64,000 nucleotides of DNA from Mycolicibacterium phocaicum (GCF_010731115.1 NZ_AP022616.1:1-64000); one strand, 5' to 3'. Counted from the stretch's first letter, positions 1-9,232 are shown. A program made the numbers and translations. Notes: generated by a model from the sequence alone, not told the origin.

Positions 1-397
1 CGAAGTCGACGGCAGCCACGCTGCCTGCCAGTTCTTCACCGGGGATGCCGAGCGGGCGGTCGGACTGGGCGCCGATGGCGTAGATGACGGCGTCGTACCG
101 CTCCGCGAGCTCGGCGGCCTGCACGTGCTCACCCACGGTGATGTTGCCGAAGAACCGGAACCGGGGATCGTCGGCCACCTTGTCGAACTGCGCCGTCACG
201 GTCTTGATCTTCGGATGGTCGGGAGCCACGCCGGAGCGCACCAGCCCCCAGGGCGTGGGCAGCATCTCGAGCATGTCGATGCGCACCTCGACCGGGTCAT
301 CGGTGGCAGCCTTGGCATCGGCGAATTTCAGCAGTGACGCGGCAGCGAAAAACCCTGACGGGCCGGATCCGACAACCGCCACATGGTAAGGGCGCAT
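1..397 (-). CDS. fprA: NADPH-ferredoxin reductase FprA, N-terminal part
   Basis: Flavoprotein that transfers electrons from NADPH to ferredoxin in the cytoplasm. The reverse-strand frame opens with ATG at 397 and stays open to the window edge, so about 132 N-terminal residues of a roughly 456-residue family are visible. The start MRPYHVAVVGSGPSGFFAA carries the GxGxxG dinucleotide-binding loop. Further on come the family motifs PTPWGLVRSGVAPDHP and YDAVIYAIGA. It is divergent from prfB, as in M. tuberculosis (Rv3106/Rv3105c). The C-terminus lies outside the window. Confidence 0.95.
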   Translation of the reverse strand, partial: MRPYHVAVVGSGPSGFFAAASLLKFADAKAATDDPVEVRIDMLEMLPTPWGLVRSGVAPDHPKIKTVTAQFDKVADDPRFRFFGNITVGEHVQAAELAERYDAVIYAIGAQSDRPLGIPGEELAGSVAAVDF

Positions 398-546
398 ATG
401 TATGGTTTGCCTTCTTGTTCTGCTCAGTGCGCGCAAGGGGCTGTCGCGACGCGGCCGAGCGGGTTACACGGCGATGCTAAACCGGTCTAAGCGATCAGGG
501 CTTGCAATGTGAAAGTCCGTCTCACTGGTCGGTACCCTCATCCTTT

Positions 547-1659
547 GTGGACCTCGACCGTCAAGCCGACATTGCCGCCCTCGACAGCACCCTGACGACT
601 GTGGAGCGGGTGCTCGACGTCGAAGGTCTGCGCGCGCGAATCGCCAAACTCGAAGACGAGGCATCTGATCCCAAGTTGTGGGACGACCAGGCCAACGCGC
701 AGAAGGTGACGAGCAGCCTGTCGCACGCACAGGGCGAGCTGCGCCGCGTCGAGGAGCTGCGCGGACGGGTCGAGGACCTGCCCGTGCTCTACGAGCTGGC
801 CGAGGAGGAAGAGGGCGCGGCCAAGACCGACGCGATCGCCGACGCCGACGCCGAACTGGCCAAGTTGCGTGAGGACATCGAAGCGCTCGAGGTTCGAACG
901 CTGCTGTCGGGGGAATACGACGAGCGGGAAGCTGTCGTCACCATCCGCTCCGGCGCCGGTGGCGTCGACGCTGCCGACTGGGCCGAGATGTTGATGCGCA
1001 TGTACATCCGCTGGGCCGAGAAGCACGGGTATCCGGTCGAGGTCTTCGACACGTCGTATGCAGAGGAGGCCGGCATCAAGAGCGCGACCTTCGCCGTGCA
1101 CGCCATTCGCCTACGGCACGCTGTCGGTCGAGCAGGGCACCCACCGGCTCGTGCGGATCAGCCCCTTCGACAACCAGAGTCGCCGTCAAACGTCATTCGC
1201 CGACGTCGAGGTGCTGCCGGTCGTCGAGACCGCCGACTCCATCGACATCCCCGAAGGTGACATCCGAGTCGACGTCTACCGCTCCAGCGGCCCGGGCGGT
1301 CAGTCCGTGAACACCACCGACTCGGCGGTCCGGCTCACGCACATCCCGACCGGCATCGTCGTGACCTGTCAGAACGAAAAATCGCAGCTGCAGAACAAAG
1401 TTTCCGCGATGCGAGTGCTCAGCGCCAAGCTGCTGGAACGCAAGCGCCAGGAAGAGCGCGCCGAAATGGACGCCCTCAAGGGCGACGGCGGCAGCTCCTG
1501 GGGCAACCAGATGCGCTCGTACGTGCTGCACCCCTACCAGATGGTGAAGGACCTGCGCACCGAGTTCGAGGTCGGCAACCCGGCCTCGGTGCTCGACGGC
1601 GATATCGACGGCTTCCTGGAAGCCGGAATCGCTGGCGCAACCGAAAAGAAGATGACTAA
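547..1659 (+). CDS. prfB: peptide chain release factor 2 (two frameshifts in this sequence)
   Basis: Class I release factor that reads UGA and UAA and triggers peptide release on the ribosome. The start is GTG at 547 (V-D-L-D-R-Q-A-D). The S-P-F anticodon-mimic tripeptide lies near residue 205 and the G-G-Q catalytic loop near residue 250. The frame breaks twice. Near 1103, after ATFAVHA, the [12 protein letters not shown] continuation is in another frame; GCC-CCA-TTC has become GCCATTC, two bases short. Near 1630, GIRWRNR becomes GIAGATE, one base short; the natural TAA end is then at 1657-1659. RF2 is essential, so sequence error is far likelier than real loss. The stop overlaps the start of the next gene. 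Confidence 0.93.
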
Positions 1660-2646
1660 TTTTTCTCTGATTGCCGCGAGCCAACCGGAGTCGCTCGGTT
1701 GGTGGGCCCAGCAGTGGCACGACTTCTGGCGGGGCTCGATCGGCGAATGGATCATCACCCGCGGGCTGCGGATCGTCATGCTCGTCATCGCGGCGATGCT
1801 CATCGCGCGATTCGTCGGCTGGCTGACGCACCGGGTCACCGCCCGCATCGATGAACGTTTTCAGGAGAGCGACGCGCTCGTCCGGTCGGAGACCACCAAG
1901 CACCGGCAGGCTGTCGCCTCGGTGATCTCGTACGTGGCCATCGGCCTGGTGTCGGTGGTCGTGCTCGTCGACGTCATCGAAATCCTCGGCATCCCCATCG
2001 GTTCGCTGGTCGCACCCGCCGCCGTGCTGGGCGCCGCGCTGGGCTTCGGTGCCCAGCGCATCGTGCAGGACCTACTCGCCGGGTTCTTCATCATCACCGA
2101 GAAGCAGTACGGCTTCGGTGACCTCGTCGCACTGACCGTCAGCGGTATCACGGTGCCGGCCGAGGGCACCGTCGAAGACGTCACGCTGCGCGTCACCAAG
2201 CTGCGCTCCAGTGATGGCGAGGTGTACACGATCCCGAACGGGCAGATCGCCAAGACCGTCAACCTGTCCAGGACTGGGCGCGCGCGGTGGTCGACATCCC
2301 GGTGCCCACGACGGCCGACCTCGGCAAGGTCAACGATGTGCTCGGCCGGGTGTGCGAACGCGCGATGGAAGACCGCCAGTTGCGCACGCTGCTGCTCGAC
2401 AAACCGCAGTTGATGGGTGTGGAGAGCATCGAACTGGACACCGTGAACTTGAGAATGGTGGCGCGCACACTGCCCGGCAAGCAGTTCGAGGTCGGCCGGC
2501 GACTGCGGGTGATGGTCGTGTCGGCCTTCGGCCGGGCCGGTATCGAGAGTCCTGCCGACCACGAGCCTGAAGTGGAGGCCATGGTGCATCCGGCCACCGC
2601 TGCCGGCGCCGCGGACGAGACCCAGGGGCCGGGGGGCGAGCGATGA
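1652..2646 (+). CDS. MscS-family mechanosensitive ion channel (Rv3104c-like; one frameshift)
   Basis: Small-conductance mechanosensitive channel homologue of the inner membrane. ATG at 1652 overlaps the prfB stop by 8 bases. The N-terminus has a hydrophobic segment ([19 protein letters not shown]), a second near residue 90 ([19 protein letters not shown]), and the glycine- and alanine-rich pore helix ([21 protein letters not shown]) followed by the beta domain. Near 2271 the frame breaks: [14 protein letters not shown] is expected, but AGG-GAC reads AGGAC, one G short. The C-terminal part continues in the other frame to TGA at 2644-2646. The order prfB, MscS gene, proline-rich gene, ftsE matches M. 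tuberculosis. Confidence 0.85.
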
Positions 2647-3197
2647 TGAGTGCGCTGTCCCGCATCGCCGTCAAACGCGCTGACCGCGCCTGGCCCGCAT
2701 ACATCCTGGGGCGGTTCCGGACGTCGACGGTCGGCCTGATCGTGGCCTTCTTCGCCGCGTACTGGCTGCACCAGACCTATGCACCGCCACCGCCTCCGCC
2801 GACGCCGCCGCCCGCGGTGGTGCCTCCGGGCTTTGTACCCAATCCCGAGTACACCTGGGTGCCGCGCACCGATGTGAACACCCGCCCGCGGACAACGCCC
2901 CGGTCGACGCCGACGGAGACTCCGACCGAGACGACCGAACCGACGACGACCACGACGACAACGACGACGTCGAGCACGACCAGTTCCACCACGTCGGCGC
3001 CGCCCACCACGACGGTCATCACCCCGGCGCCGGGACTGCCGCCGGTCACGCTGCCGTTGCTGCCCGGCATGGCTCCGGCACCGACGCCGGCTCCCGCACC
3101 GTCGCCGCCACCGGGGCCGCTCCCGGCCGCGGCGCCGCCCGACGGCCCGGTCACGACCACCATCATTTCGCCCGGTGCGGCACCGGCGGCGAGCTAG
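2643..3197 (+). CDS. proline/threonine-rich membrane-anchored protein (Rv3103c-like)
   Basis: Predicted single-pass envelope protein of 184 residues. The start ATG at 2643 overlaps the preceding stop (ATGA). After a basic N-terminus (KRADRAWPAYILGRF) comes one membrane helix, STVGLIVAFFAAYWL. The rest is low complexity: a P-rich run, a motif PNPEYTWVPRTDV, then a Thr/Ser tract of about 30 residues and an Ala/Pro tail. Such composition suggests a wall-spanning extracytoplasmic tether. It lies just upstream of ftsEX, as in M. tuberculosis, which suggests but does not prove a division or envelope role. Confidence 0.8.
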   Translation: MMSALSRIAVKRADRAWPAYILGRFRTSTVGLIVAFFAAYWLHQTYAPPPPPPTPPPAVVPPGFVPNPEYTWVPRTDVNTRPRTTPRSTPTETPTETTEPTTTTTTTTTSSTTSSTTSAPPTTTVITPAPGLPPVTLPLLPGMAPAPTPAPAPSPPPGPLPAAAPPDGPVTTTIISPGAAPAAS

Positions 3198-3234
3198 CAG
3201 CAACAGCCTCAGGCGTCACACGTCGGCGTCCGAC

Positions 3235-3251
3235 TACACTGGCGTGCCGTG
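3235..3251 (+). promoter_or_regulatory. candidate -10 element and leaderless start for ftsE
   Basis: TACACT at 3235-3240 fits the mycobacterial TANNNT -10 pattern. It lies 8 bases before GTG (3249) and 11 before ATG (3252). Transcription starting about 7 bases downstream would begin at or near the start codon, giving a leaderless ftsE mRNA. No purine-rich ribosome-binding site is visible here. Confidence 0.4.
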
Positions 3252-3941
3252 ATGATCACCCTCGACCACGTGAGCAAGAACTACAAGTCTTCGGCACGCC
3301 CAGCCCTGGACAACGTGTCGCTCAAGATTGACAAGGGTGAGTTCGTCTTTCTCATCGGTCCGTCCGGTTCCGGGAAGTCGACGTTCATGCGTCTGCTGCT
3401 CGGTGCCGAGGTGCCGACCTCGGGTGACATTCGCGTCTCGAAGTTCCACGTCAACAAGCTGCCCAGCCGGCACATCCCGAGCCTGCGCCAGGTGCTCGGC
3501 TGCGTGTTCCAGGATTTCCGGCTGCTGCAGCAGAAGACGGTGTTCGAGAACGTGGCGTTCGCGCTCGAGGTGATCGGCAAGCGTCCGGACACCATCAACC
3601 GCATCGTGCCCGATGTGCTGGAGATGGTCGGCTTGTCCGGCAAGGCCAACCGGCTGCCCGGCGAGTTGTCCGGTGGCGAACAGCAGCGCGTGGCGATCGC
3701 CCGGGCCTTCGTCAACCGGCCGCTGGTGCTGCTGGCGGACGAGCCCACCGGCAACTTGGACCCCGAGACGAGCAACGACATCATGGACCTGCTGGAGCGG
3801 ATCAACCGCACCGGTACGACGGTCGTGATGGCCACCCACGACCATCACATCGTCGACTCGATGCGTCAGCGCGTCATCGAACTCGAACTCGGCCGCCTCA
3901 TCCGTGATGAGCAGAGCGGCGTCTACGGAATGGATCGCTAA
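3252..3941 (+). CDS. ftsE: cell division ATP-binding protein FtsE
   Basis: ATPase subunit of the FtsEX complex, which couples septal ring activity to peptidoglycan hydrolase control at the inner membrane. The protein (229 residues) has Walker [10 protein letters not shown] at 36-44, Q-loop CVFQDFRLL, signature [15 protein letters not shown], Walker [14 protein letters not shown] and the switch histidine in ATHDHH. The first residues MITLDHV match the known mycobacterial start at ATG 3252. A GTG three bases upstream is an alternative. The stop TAA is followed directly by the ftsX start, so the two are co-translated. Confidence 0.97.
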   Translation: MITLDHVSKNYKSSARPALDNVSLKIDKGEFVFLIGPSGSGKSTFMRLLLGAEVPTSGDIRVSKFHVNKLPSRHIPSLRQVLGCVFQDFRLLQQKTVFENVAFALEVIGKRPDTINRIVPDVLEMVGLSGKANRLPGELSGGEQQRVAIARAFVNRPLVLLADEPTGNLDPETSNDIMDLLERINRTGTTVVMATHDHHIVDSMRQRVIELELGRLIRDEQSGVYGMDR

Positions 3942-4838
3942 GTGCGCTTCGGCTTTCTCGTCAATGAAGTCCTGACTGGATTTCGTCGCAACGTCACCAT
4001 GACGGTCGCCATGATCCTGACGACCGCCATCTCCATCGGCCTGTTCGGCGGTGGTCTGCTGATCGTGCGCCTGGCCGATCAGTCCAAGCAGATCTATCTG
4101 GACCGCGTGGAGAGCCAGGTCTTCCTGACCGACGACGTCTCGTCCAATGACCCCAACTGCGACGCCGACCCGTGCAAGTCGCTGCGCAAGCTGATCGACG
4201 ACCGCAAGGACGTCAAGTCGGTGCGGTACATGAACCGGGACCAGGCGTACGACGACGCCGTGCGGCGCATCCCGGCGTTCAAGGATTATGCGAGCAAGAA
4301 GGCGTTCCCGGCGTCGTTCGTCGTCAAGCTCGACAATCCCGAGCAGCACAAGGGATTCGAGGACGCGCTGCGCGGACGTCCCGGCGTGCGCCAGGTGACC
4401 GACCAGAAAGAACTGGTCGACAGGCTGTTCGGCATCCTCGGCGGTATCAGCAACGCGGCATTCGCGGTGGCGCTGGTGCAGGCCGTCGCCGCGGTTCTGT
4501 TGATCGCCAACATGGTTCAGGTCGCCGCCTACACCCGGCGTACCGAGATCGGCATCATGCGACTGGTCGGCGCCACACGCTGGTACACCCAGCTGCCGTT
4601 CCTCGTCGAGGCGATGCTGGCCGCGACCATCGGTGTGGTCGGCGCCGTCATCGGCCTGATCGTGGTGCGGGCCATGTTCCTCGAAGACGTGCTCAACCAG
4701 TTCTATCAAGCCGGCCTGATCGCCAAGGTCGACTACGCCGACGTCCTCTTCTATTGCGCGCCAATCATGTTGGCTCTGGGCCTGACCATGTCGGGCGTCA
4801 CGGCCTACGCGACGCTGCGCGCGTACATACGGCGGTAG
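3942..4838 (+). CDS. ftsX: cell division protein FtsX
   Basis: Membrane partner of FtsE; its extracytoplasmic loop contacts peptidoglycan hydrolases. GTG start directly after the ftsE stop; 298 residues. One membrane helix near residues 21-45 is followed by an extracytoplasmic domain of about 120 residues with a Cys pair (NCDADPCKS). Three more helices follow at the C-terminus, with the cytosolic [15 protein letters not shown] loop typical of FtsX. Ends two bases before smpB. Confidence 0.97.
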   Translation: MRFGFLVNEVLTGFRRNVTMTVAMILTTAISIGLFGGGLLIVRLADQSKQIYLDRVESQVFLTDDVSSNDPNCDADPCKSLRKLIDDRKDVKSVRYMNRDQAYDDAVRRIPAFKDYASKKAFPASFVVKLDNPEQHKGFEDALRGRPGVRQVTDQKELVDRLFGILGGISNAAFAVALVQAVAAVLLIANMVQVAAYTRRTEIGIMRLVGATRWYTQLPFLVEAMLAATIGVVGAVIGLIVVRAMFLEDVLNQFYQAGLIAKVDYADVLFYCAPIMLALGLTMSGVTAYATLRAYIRR

Positions 4839-4840
4839 CG

Positions 4841-5343
4841 ATGGCCAAGAACGCAAACAAGAAGGACGCCGACAAATCCGGCAACAACGCCGTCGTCGCG
4901 ACCAACCGCAAAGCGCGGCACAACTATTCGATCATCGACACCTACGAGGCGGGTATCGCGCTGGTCGGTACCGAGGTGAAGAGCCTGCGCGAGGGCTGGC
5001 ATCCCTGGCCGACGCGTTCGCCACCGTCGACGACGGTGAGGTGTGGCTGCGCAACCTGCACATCGCCGAGTACCACCACGGCACCTGGACCAACCACGCA
5101 CCGCGACGCAACCGCAAGCTGTTGTTGCACCGCAAGCAGATCGACACGTTGGTAGGCAAGCTGCGGGACGGCAACTTCACCCTGGTGCCGCTGAAGCTGT
5201 ACTTCTCCGACGGTCGGGTCAAGGTCGAATTGGCGCTCGCCCGCGGCAAAGAAGCCCACGACAAGCGCCAGGACATCGCCAAGCGCGACGCGCAGCGCGA
5301 GATCACCCGTGAGATGGGCCGACGTTTCAAGGGCAAGATCTGA
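4841..5343 (+). CDS. smpB: SsrA-binding protein SmpB (one frameshift)
   Basis: Binds tmRNA and places it in the empty A site of stalled ribosomes during trans-translation. The start is ATG 4841 ([14 protein letters not shown]). The fold motifs [26 protein letters not shown] and IAEYHHGTW are clear, and the basic tail [20 protein letters not shown] is present. Near 4996 the frame breaks after SLREG. One missing C in GGC(C)TGGCATCC would restore [14 protein letters not shown]. tmRNA itself is encoded 3 kb downstream on the same strand, so the pathway is probably intact and the shift an error. Confidence 0.93.
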
Positions 5344-6185
5344 CCGGGGTTCTGCTGGCGCTGCTGTCAGCGCTGGGCTATGGCATCAGCGACTTCGTCG
5401 GCGGCATCGCGGCTCGGCGCGTCGCCGCACTGCGGGTGGTGCTGGTGTCGTACCCGATCGCCGGCGTGCTGCTGACGGTGATGGCGTGCGTTGTCGGCGG
5501 CCAGGTTTCGTCGACCGCGGTCACGTGGGGCATCTTGTGCGGCGTGCTGCAGGCGTTCGGTATCTGGTGGTTCTATGCGGCCCTGGGCTCCGGACCGATA
5601 TCGGTCGTCTCACCGCTGACCGCCATCCTGGTGTCGGCGGGGCCGATCGGCGTCGGCGTCGCGATGGGGGAGCGGCCCAGCGGGCTGGCGATCGCCGGGA
5701 TCGCGCTGGCGTTGGTCGCGGTCGCGCTCGTGAGCGCACAGGCCACCGATGAGGACGAGACGCCGCACCGGTTCACCGCCAAGGTCGCCTGGCTGACCGT
5801 CGGATCAGGATTGACCTTCGGGCTCAGCTTCGCCGTCATCCACCAGGTGCCGCACGAGGCGAAGCTGTGGCCGTTGGTGTTCGCCCGCTTCGCGGCTACC
5901 GCGGTGGTGATGATCGCCGCGGTAGCGACCCGCAATTTCGCTCTGCCGCGCGGACTTCCGCTGAAGCTGGCCCTGGTCGCGGCGGCGCTCGACGTCATCG
6001 CGAATGTGGGCATGCTGCTGGCGCTGCAGGCCTCGATGCTGTCGTTGGCGAGTGTGCTGATCTCGCTGTATCCTGCGGCGACCGTCGCCCTGGCCATGGT
6101 GGTGCTCAAAGAGCGCGTGCGGGCGTGGCAGGCCGTCGGCATGGCGCTGGCCCTCGGGTCGGTCGCGATGATCGCCGCCGGGTAG
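5340..6185 (+). CDS. EamA/DMT-family transporter
   Basis: Predicted inner-membrane transporter of the drug/metabolite superfamily, about 281 residues with ten hydrophobic helices in two EamA repeats. Examples are [20 protein letters not shown] at the N-terminus and the C-terminal [21 protein letters not shown], a typical EamA signature. The substrate cannot be inferred. The start is unclear. The only in-frame candidate that keeps the first helix is CTG at 5340, overlapping the smpB stop (CTGA). A normal ATG or GTG may have been lost through the base errors seen in neighbouring genes. Confidence 0.82.
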   Translation: MTGVLLALLSALGYGISDFVGGIAARRVAALRVVLVSYPIAGVLLTVMACVVGGQVSSTAVTWGILCGVLQAFGIWWFYAALGSGPISVVSPLTAILVSAGPIGVGVAMGERPSGLAIAGIALALVAVALVSAQATDEDETPHRFTAKVAWLTVGSGLTFGLSFAVIHQVPHEAKLWPLVFARFAATAVVMIAAVATRNFALPRGLPLKLALVAAALDVIANVGMLLALQASMLSLASVLISLYPAATVALAMVVLKERVRAWQAVGMALALGSVAMIAAG

Positions 6186-6360
6186 TTGCCTCCGTTTTCT
6201 CCGCGAACAACAGCTGGATGGCTTCATCGCCGCGGTCGCCGAGTCGGTGATTCTGCGTTGAGGGCGTGAAGACCCGGTGGCGGTAACCGTGAGTGCAGGC
6301 TCAACATTGAGCCAAATCGACTGCGCATTTTGGCCGTTAGGTACTCGAAGAAAGCCTGCC

Positions 6361-6402
6361 GCAGCGCACAGTCAACGAACACCCGTGTTGACTGTGCGCT
6401 GC
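6361..6402. terminator. perfect 15-bp hairpin between convergent genes
   Basis: Arms 6361-6375 (GCAGCGCACAGTCAA) and 6388-6402 are exact reverse complements around a 12-base loop. The loop region can also form an inner palindrome AACAC-CC-GTGTT. It sits between the ends of the EamA gene and the reverse-strand VOC gene, so a bidirectional terminator is the simplest role. No strong T-tract follows on the + strand; a short TTTCTT follows on the - strand. The rest of 6186-6471 shows no gene. Confidence 0.55.
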
Positions 6403-6471
6403 AGCAGGAAAAGATCGAGTAGCGAGCAGCGTAGACGCACCGGTCAACAGCCGCGTCTGCTCGCGAGGAAA

Positions 6472-6879
6472 CTACAGCTGATTGATGCGGATCAGGTTGC
6501 CTGACGGATCGCGAAATGCGCAGTCGCGCACGCCGTAATCCTGGTCGGTGGGCTCCTGCAGGACGTCGGCGCCGGCGGCTTCGAGGCGCGCGAACAGTGC
6601 GTCCAGGTCGTCGGTCGCCAGGGTGACGGCGCCGTAGGAACCCTTGGCGATGAGCTCCAGGATGGTGCGGCGCTCGTCGTCGGTGATGCCCGGATCGGCG
6701 GCCGGCGGGTGCAGCACGATCGAGGTGCCCGGCTGCCCGGGCGGGCCGACCGTAAGCCACCGCATGTCTTGGTAGCCAACGTCTTTGCGTACCTCGAACC
6801 CGAGGTCGTCGCGGTAGAACTTGAGCGCGGCCTCGGCGTCGGTGTGGGGCAGGAATGCGTAGTGAATGGAGATTTCCAT
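6472..6879 (-). CDS. VOC-family (glyoxalase-like) protein
   Basis: Small cytoplasmic protein of 135 residues with the paired beta-alpha-beta-beta-beta fold of the vicinal oxygen chelate family. MEISIHYAFLPHTDAEAALK holds the first half; the end, CAFRDPSGNLIRINQL, is the typical second-half C-terminus. Substrate unknown; members include extradiol-like enzymes, resistance proteins and metal-binding glyoxalases. The ATG at 6879 is 20 bases after the stop of the AraC gene, so the two are probably co-transcribed with the regulator first. Confidence 0.85.
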   Translation of the reverse strand: MEISIHYAFLPHTDAEAALKFYRDDLGFEVRKDVGYQDMRWLTVGPPGQPGTSIVLHPPAADPGITDDERRTILELIAKGSYGAVTLATDDLDALFARLEAAGADVLQEPTDQDYGVRDCAFRDPSGNLIRINQL

Positions 6880-6899
6880 GCCCGTCACGGTAGTGGCGG

Positions 6900-7334
6900 T
6901 CAGTGCGGCGGTGCTTCTTGATTCCTGACCGGTCTGGTGACCTGCCGAGCCAGACAGGCCGGAATGCCGTCGGCCGCCTGTGAATGGTCGCGGCGATACA
7001 CGCTGGGCGCCACGCCGACCAACTCGGTGAACCGCGTGCTGAACGTGCCCAGTGATGAAAAGCCAACGGCGAAGCAGACATCCGTCACGCTGAGGTCGCC
7101 GCGACGCAGCAGCGTCATGGCCCGTTCGATGCGGCGCGTCATCAGGTACGAGTAGGGCGATTCGCCGTAGATGCGCCGGAATTCCCGGCTGAGGTGGCCG
7201 GCGGACATGTGCGCGCCGCGCGCCAGTTCCTCGACGTTCAGCGGCTTGGCGTACTCGCGGTCGATGCGGTCGCGCACTTTGCGGATCACCGTGATGTCCC
7301 GCAGGCGCTGTGCCTCGGCGCGGTCGTCCCCCAT
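6900..7334 (-). CDS. AraC-family transcriptional regulator
   Basis: DNA-binding regulator of 144 residues consisting almost only of the two helix-turn-helix motifs of the AraC domain. The first HTH is LNVEELARGAHMSAGHLSREF. The second, LSVTDVCFAVGFSSLGTFSTRF, ends in the conserved G-x-x-P-S-x-Y-R (GVAPSVYRR). ATG 7334 begins MGDDRAEAQRL; longer starts are possible but do not look conserved. It precedes the VOC gene in a likely two-gene operon. Lack of a sensor domain suggests that another signal or partner controls it. Confidence 0.87.
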   Translation of the reverse strand: MGDDRAEAQRLRDITVIRKVRDRIDREYAKPLNVEELARGAHMSAGHLSREFRRIYGESPYSYLMTRRIERAMTLLRRGDLSVTDVCFAVGFSSLGTFSTRFTELVGVAPSVYRRDHSQAADGIPACLARQVTRPVRNQEAPPH

Positions 7335-7414
7335 GGGCCCATCGTCGCATGACGAAATTGGGACGCATCGCGGATTTCCCAGTGCGCAGGGTTCTGTCGT
7401 CGTACGGTCAGCCG

Positions 7415-8268
7415 GTGAGCAGCTCAACGCGACCCGTGACCGTCCTCGAGAAGTCCGACGTCTTGCCCGCCCTCTTCGGGGTGTGGGACGACCTGGACAC
7501 GCTGTTGTCCACCATTTCCGAAGCGGAACTGCTGACCACGCAGACCGAGCTGCCCGGCTGGCATGTCCGCGATGTGGTCGCGCACATCATCGGCACCGAG
7601 CTGATGCTCAAGGGTGAACCGGTGCCGGAAGCCGACATGGACGTCTCCGAACTCGACCACGTGCACAACCCCATCGGCGTGATGAACGAATGCTGGAACC
7701 GGTCGATGGCCGGGCTCTCGAGCGCCGAACTGTTGGAGAAGTTCCGTGCTGTCACCGACGACCGGCGGGCGACCTTGACCGCGATGTCGGACGAGGAGTG
7801 GAACACCCGACGATGACGCCGGCCGGGCAGGACAGCCTCGGTCGCTTCATGCGGATCCGGACGTTCGACTCGTGGATGCACGAGCAGGACATTCGCGAAT
7901 CGGTGGCGCGCGTGGCGTCGGACGCCGCATTGCAGAAGCCGGAAGCGCGGCTGGCGCTCGACGAGATCGAGACGATGATGGGCTTCGTCGTCGCCAAGCG
8001 CGGGGGAGCCCCCGACGGATCGCGCGTCGAGATCCAACTGACCGGTCCCATGGCGCGCACCATCCGCGTCGCCGTCGACGGCCGCGCGGCCGTGGTGCCC
8101 GACTTCGGTGGCGCCGAACCGACGACGGTGATCCGGATGGACGGCTGGCAGTTCACGCGGCTGTGCGGCGGACGCCCACTGGGCGCGGTTCGTTCCGTGG
8201 CCATCGAATACGAGGGCGACGCCGAGGTCGGGCAGCGCATCGTCGAGAACCTCGGTTACGTCATCTGA
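7415..8268 (+). CDS. maleylpyruvate isomerase-type (MDMPI) mycothiol-family protein (one frameshift)
   Basis: DinB-like four-helix protein with an N-terminal MDMPI domain (ELPGWHVRDVVAHIIGTE) and a C-terminal SCP-like half (FVVAKRGGAPDGSRVEIQ). Related proteins are mycothiol-dependent S-transferases or isomerases; the substrate is unknown. The frame breaks near 7806: AAC-ACC-CCG-ACG reads AACACCCGACG, one C short. The first half ends at NTRR and the second continues TPTMTPAGQDSLGRFM in another frame. GTG 7415 was chosen as start; an ATG at 7349 is possible. It is divergent from the AraC gene. Confidence 0.75.
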
Positions 8269-8321
8269 CCTGCTGGTTTCGGTGGCCTCGGATATTCAGT
8301 GGAGCTTGTCGGAGCTACCGG

Positions 8322-8327
8322 TATGAT
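8322..8327 (+). promoter_or_regulatory. candidate -10 element for tmRNA
   Basis: TATGAT lies 33 bases before the mature tmRNA 5' end and is the best -10 match in the gap after the MDMPI gene. No convincing -35 is seen at 16-19 bases. A short hairpin (GCCGA-AAG-TCGGC) follows in the 5' leader that is removed on maturation. Confidence 0.4.
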
Positions 8328-8360
8328 GGAGTGTCCTGCCGAAAGTCGGCGGGGGTGCGA

Positions 8361-8729
8361 GGGGCTGAACGGTTTCGACTTCGCGCATCGAATCAAGGGA
8401 AGCGTGCCGGTGCAGGCAAGAGACCACCGTAAGCGTCGTTGTAACCAATTAAGCGCCGATTCTCATCAGCGCGACTACGCCCTCGCTGCCTAAGTAGCGA
8501 CCGCGTGTCTGTCAGACCGGGAGCGCCCTCGGCCCGGACCCTGGCATCGACTAGAGGGACCCACCCACGGGGCCGGTCGCGGGACCCGTGGGGACATCAA
8601 ACAGCGACTGGGATCGTCATCTCGGCTTGTTCGCGTGACCGGGAGATCCAAGTAGAGGCATAGCGAACTGCGCACGGAGAAGTCTTGAGGGAATGCCGTA
8701 GGACCCGGGTTCAATTCCCGGCAGCTCCA
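8361..8729 (+). ncRNA. ssrA: transfer-messenger RNA (tmRNA)
   Basis: Rescues stalled ribosomes and tags the nascent peptide for proteolysis, with SmpB. The 5' end GGGGCTGAACGGTTTCGACTT pairs with 3' CAGCTCC to form the alanine-type acceptor stem. A T-arm with GGTTCAATTCC is present before it. The tag reading frame at 8455-8493 encodes ADSHQRDYALAA and ends in TAA, the same tag as in M. tuberculosis. Length is about 369 nt, as expected. The 3' flank is A-CAAGG, so the CCA end is not encoded and must be added. Confidence 0.97.
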
Positions 8730-8734
8730 CAAGG

Positions 8735-8764
8735 AAGGCCCGGCTCGAATGAGTCGGGCCTTTT
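8735..8764 (+). terminator. intrinsic terminator of ssrA
   Basis: Twelve-base arms 8735-8746 and 8751-8762 pair with one G-U and a GAAT loop, and are followed by a T run at 8761-8764. It lies 6 bases after the tmRNA 3' end, the clearest classical terminator in the first half of the window. Confidence 0.85.
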
Positions 8765-8806
8765 CGTTTGGTTGCGTCATCGGGTCTGTCCCACCCGCCC
8801 CTCGAC

Positions 8807-9232
8807 TCAGACGTTTCTGATGTCTGCCTTGAGCAGGTGGGGTTCGGTGTCGGTGTCATCGATGCCGAAGCTGATGATGCGACGCGGCGTGATGCGGATG
8901 ATCGCGGAATCGAGGACGTCTCCCGCGGGGGCAACTCGCCCCGACGCTGTCACGGCCTGCTGGGCGGTGCCGCGTATCTCCAGGCACCGCACGCGCCATG
9001 GATTGCGCGAGGCGATGTCATCGACGACGAAAGCCACCTTGTCGTGGTGGGCGAGGTTGCGGTACTTCTGGCTCTTGGCCATGTGGTAGCCCGAGATGTC
9101 GATGGTGCCCAGTTCCTCGTTGTAGGTGAAGCCCACTGGGCTGACCTGCGGTGTGCCGTCGGGCTGGATAGTGGCGAGTCGCCCGAGGTCTGCCGCCTTC
9201 AGGTATTCGATTTCGTGTGGTTTGAAGGTCAT
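8807..9232 (-). CDS. PPOX-class F420-dependent oxidoreductase-type protein
   Basis: Split beta-barrel flavin/deazaflavin-binding protein of 141 residues, likely a cytoplasmic dimer. The opening LGRLATIQPDGTPQVSPVGF is the standard PPOX-family beta strand and loop; KVAFVVDD and the C-terminal IIRITPRRIISFGID strand complete the barrel. Actinobacterial members of this size use F420 or FMN to reduce small molecules. The cofactor here is not proven by sequence reading. Confidence 0.82.
   Translation of the reverse strand: MTFKPHEIEYLKAADLGRLATIQPDGTPQVSPVGFTYNEELGTIDISGYHMAKSQKYRNLAHHDKVAFVVDDIASRNPWRVRCLEIRGTAQQAVTASGRVAPAGDVLDSAIIRITPRRIISFGIDDTDTEPHLLKADIRNV

Noticed and set aside
547..1110. 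Programmed frameshift in prfB, as in E. coli
   Set aside because: The E. coli site is near codon 26 with an in-frame TGA after CTT. Here the break is near codon 186, has no stop codon and resembles a lost C pair.
1058..2413. Apparent 451-residue fusion of release factor C-terminus with an MscS channel
   Set aside because: It arises from the indels in prfB and the MscS gene. The prfB stop (1657-1659) and the overlapping MscS ATG (1652) are still visible in the proper frames.
2259..3203. Arg/Gly-rich reverse frame opposite the proline/threonine-rich gene
   Set aside because: It is explained by the complement of Pro and Thr codons.
3234..4856. 540-residue open frame antisense to ftsE and ftsX
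   Set aside because: Composition is typical of a GC-rich shadow frame (His, Asp, Gln, Val, Arg repeats) and the forward frames are clear FtsE and FtsX.
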